A DNA stretch of 64,000 nt from Robertkochia flava (GTDB lineage Bacteria; Bacteroidota; Bacteroidia; Flavobacteriales; Flavobacteriaceae). Positions 62,622-64,000 of the stretch are shown piece after piece. The notes beneath the pieces were generated by a model. It had not been told where the DNA came from, did no database searches, and saw nothing but the letters and a program-made list of their open reading frames with translations. A program made the position numbers and the translations under genes. The stretch spans positions 186,001-250,000 of the forward strand of contig NZ_JAINZT010000005.1 of the NCBI RefSeq assembly GCF_020166515.1, given 5' to 3'. How positions within the stretch are numbered: the first letter of the stretch is position 1; every line of letters starts with the position of its first letter.

Positions 62622-63018
62622 TGGAGTCGGGGAGATTCGAACTCCCGTCCAAACAAGCAATCAAAATGCTTTCTACATGCTTAGTTCCCGTTTGGTTTTC
62701 GACTTGCAGCTGACCGGAAACCGCCTACAACAAGCTTAACTTCTTAAGATTTAAGATCACAACGAAGTAATGCGATCTCTATGTTGACTTTTATGGTGCC
62801 TCTGATCGGGACGCCATCAACAAGGGCTTCCCAGAGACATCTCGCCTCCCCGCCTCGCGGGGACATGGCCAAAATCTTACTATGAATTCAGATTAGGCAG
62901 CAAGAGCGTAGTTATTCTCGCCATTTAAAAAGTGTGAAACATGAGATTTAAGAGCTATATCCCAGCGCTCTGCATGCTTACATTCCAATTAGACTCGCTG
63001 TCAAAACCAGTCGACCCC
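62622..63018 (-). ncRNA. ssrA: Transfer-messenger RNA (tmRNA)
   Basis: The 397-nt minus-strand gene begins GGGGTCGACTGGTTTTGACA (63018), pairs its first seven bases with CGACTCC before the 3' end, and has the T-arm GGGAGTTCGAATCTCCC. The tag-coding part at 62922-62893 reads GENNYALAA then stop, the tag expected in Bacteroidota. It rescues stalled ribosomes by trans-translation. The 3' CCA is not encoded (A at 62622 followed by CAA), so CCA addition by enzyme is needed. A strong terminator follows. Confidence 0.97.
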
Positions 63019-63144
63019 AATATTTTTCAAAGAACTTTACCGTTATTTTACCCGGCAAAGGATAGCAAATGTAATACAATTTCCCAAATCCTTGTGCAAT
63101 TACAGCCATCCCTTTATTTTAGTGCAAAATTTATACCAGAACGT

Positions 63145-64000
63145 ATGATTACATTCGGCATCATAAAAGAACGCAAAAACCCGCCAGATCGCAGGGTAGT
63201 GCTCTCTCCCAGCGCATGTCAAACTGTCCTGAAACAATTTCCTGAAGCCTCCATTGTGGTGGAGCCCTCGGAGCTTCGTGTGTTTGCGGACGGGCAGTAC
63301 CGCGAATCAGGCATAAATGTAACTCCAGACCTTTCTTCAGCAGACGTATTGCTCGGGGTGAAGGAGGTGCCAATCGATGCGCTGATTCCCAATAAAAAAT
63401 ACTTCTTCTTTTCACATACCATAAAAAAGCAGCCGTATAATCGCAATCTGCTTCGCGCTGTACTGGAGAAAAATATCGAACTGTACGACCACGAGGTGAT
63501 CACCAGTCCAAAGGGACAGCGCCTGGTAGCCTTCGGGCGTTACGCCGGATTGGTCGGCGCCTACAACGGTATCCGTACCTACGGATTAAAATTCGGGTTA
63601 TTCGAATTGCCAAAGGCTGAAAGCCTGCCCGATCTGAAGGCGGTACTCGAGACCCTGAAACAATTCGGGCTTCCGCCCATCAAGATCCTGCTTACCGGAA
63701 AGGGACGCGTGGCCGGCGGTGCCCGGGAGATCCTCGAGGCTATGAATATCCGGGAAGTAGGGGTAGCGGATTATCTTTCGAAAGATTTTACTTACCCGGT
63801 GTTTTGTCAGTTGGATGTTCTGGATTACAATAAACCCAAGGATGGAGCGAAACATCCGCTGAAGCACTTCTATCACCATCCGGAAGAATACGTTTCTGAT
63901 TTCATGAAATATGCCGGGGTGACCGATATGTATATCGCCGGTCATTTTTACGGGCAGGGGGCGCCTTACCTGTTTACACGGGAAGATGCAAAATCAGACC
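63145..64000 (+). CDS. Saccharopine/alanine dehydrogenase-like NAD-binding enzyme, N-terminal part
   Basis: From ATG 63145 the frame (MITFGIIKERKNPPDRRVVL) runs open to the window end, 285 codons. ITFGIIKERKNPPDRRVVLS with EVPIDALIPNKKYFFFSHTI is the start of the alanine dehydrogenase/PNT N-terminal domain, as in lysine-ketoglutarate reductase and saccharopine dehydrogenase homologues. LLTGKGRVAGGAREILEAMN is the Rossmann nucleotide-binding turn. The expected role is NAD(P)-dependent lysine/saccharopine or related amino-acid metabolism in the cytoplasm. The rest lies beyond base 64000. It is divergent from ssrA, with a weak TATTTTAG box at about 63111. Confidence 0.87.
   Translation, partial: MITFGIIKERKNPPDRRVVLSPSACQTVLKQFPEASIVVEPSELRVFADGQYRESGINVTPDLSSADVLLGVKEVPIDALIPNKKYFFFSHTIKKQPYNRNLLRAVLEKNIELYDHEVITSPKGQRLVAFGRYAGLVGAYNGIRTYGLKFGLFELPKAESLPDLKAVLETLKQFGLPPIKILLTGKGRVAGGAREILEAMNIREVGVADYLSKDFTYPVFCQLDVLDYNKPKDGAKHPLKHFYHHPEEYVSDFMKYAGVTDMYIAGHFYGQGAPYLFTREDAKSD

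Noticed and set aside
62622-63018. tRNA gene suggested by the TTCGAATC-type arm near 62640.
   Set aside because: The arm belongs to tmRNA: the 5' start, acceptor pairing and tag coding region are all present in order.

Overview
The window reads as chromosome of a Flavobacteriaceae-like member of the Bacteroidota. The evidence is a SusC/SusD pair, signal peptides ending in ...AQ, lipoprotein lipoboxes, the Bacteroidota -7 promoter element TAnnTTTG upstream of several genes, weak or absent Shine-Dalgarno sites, and a tmRNA tag GENNYALAA. I did not assign a genus. No phage, insertion sequence, CRISPR array, rRNA or tRNA was seen.

Layout. 1-3.1 kb: exonuclease III (cut by the window edge), an outer-membrane gene broken by an in-frame amber codon, an AraC-regulator fragment, a VOC-fold protein, then intergenic repeat arrays. 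3.3-7.2 kb: sulfur genes, namely a TsdA-like dihaem cytochrome plus a porin, convergent to a persulfide dioxygenase-rhodanese. 7.5-13.6 kb: a small lipoprotein and a probable GalNAc/amino-sugar cluster (GH109, Na+ symporter, nucleotidyltransferase, GHMP kinase). 13.8-20.6 kb: a secreted FAD oxidoreductase, a Baeyer-Villiger-type monooxygenase, aquaporin Z with a structured leader, a cupin and a HerA/YjgR-like ATPase. 21-32.8 kb: queE, a methyltransferase, a YkgJ cysteine-cluster protein, a sterol-desaturase-like protein, NamZ, a LolE-like permease, cystathionine beta-synthase, a Crp-like regulator, a peroxiredoxin, a frameshifted SDR, a Gfo/Idh/MocA protein and three tiny membrane proteins.

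32.8-43.9 kb is a seven-gene, tightly overlapped copper-efflux operon on the minus strand: Cys-rich HYC_CC_PP-like protein, CusA, CusC, DUF3347 lipoprotein, CopA, PepSY protein and CusB with its own DUF3347 domain. 44-51.7 kb holds lipoproteins, beta-barrel proteins, an NYN-LOTUS protein directly joined to ribosomal protein S21, a cold-shock protein, another Gfo/Idh/MocA protein and a SnoaL-like protein. 52-56.6 kb is an orphan SusCD pair. 57-64 kb holds an exported threonine-aldolase-like enzyme, a LuxR-type regulator, an ABC-F ATPase, a second amber-broken beta-barrel gene, repeats, tmRNA and the start of a saccharopine/alanine dehydrogenase-like gene.

The most unusual points are: two beta-barrel genes each broken by one in-frame TAG; a six-G frameshift in an SDR gene; a roughly 70-nt structured leader before aqpZ; a composite repeat present in inverted copies 19 kb apart; five unrelated short-unit tandem arrays confined to intergenic DNA; and the csp-terminator-rpsU-NYN arrangement.
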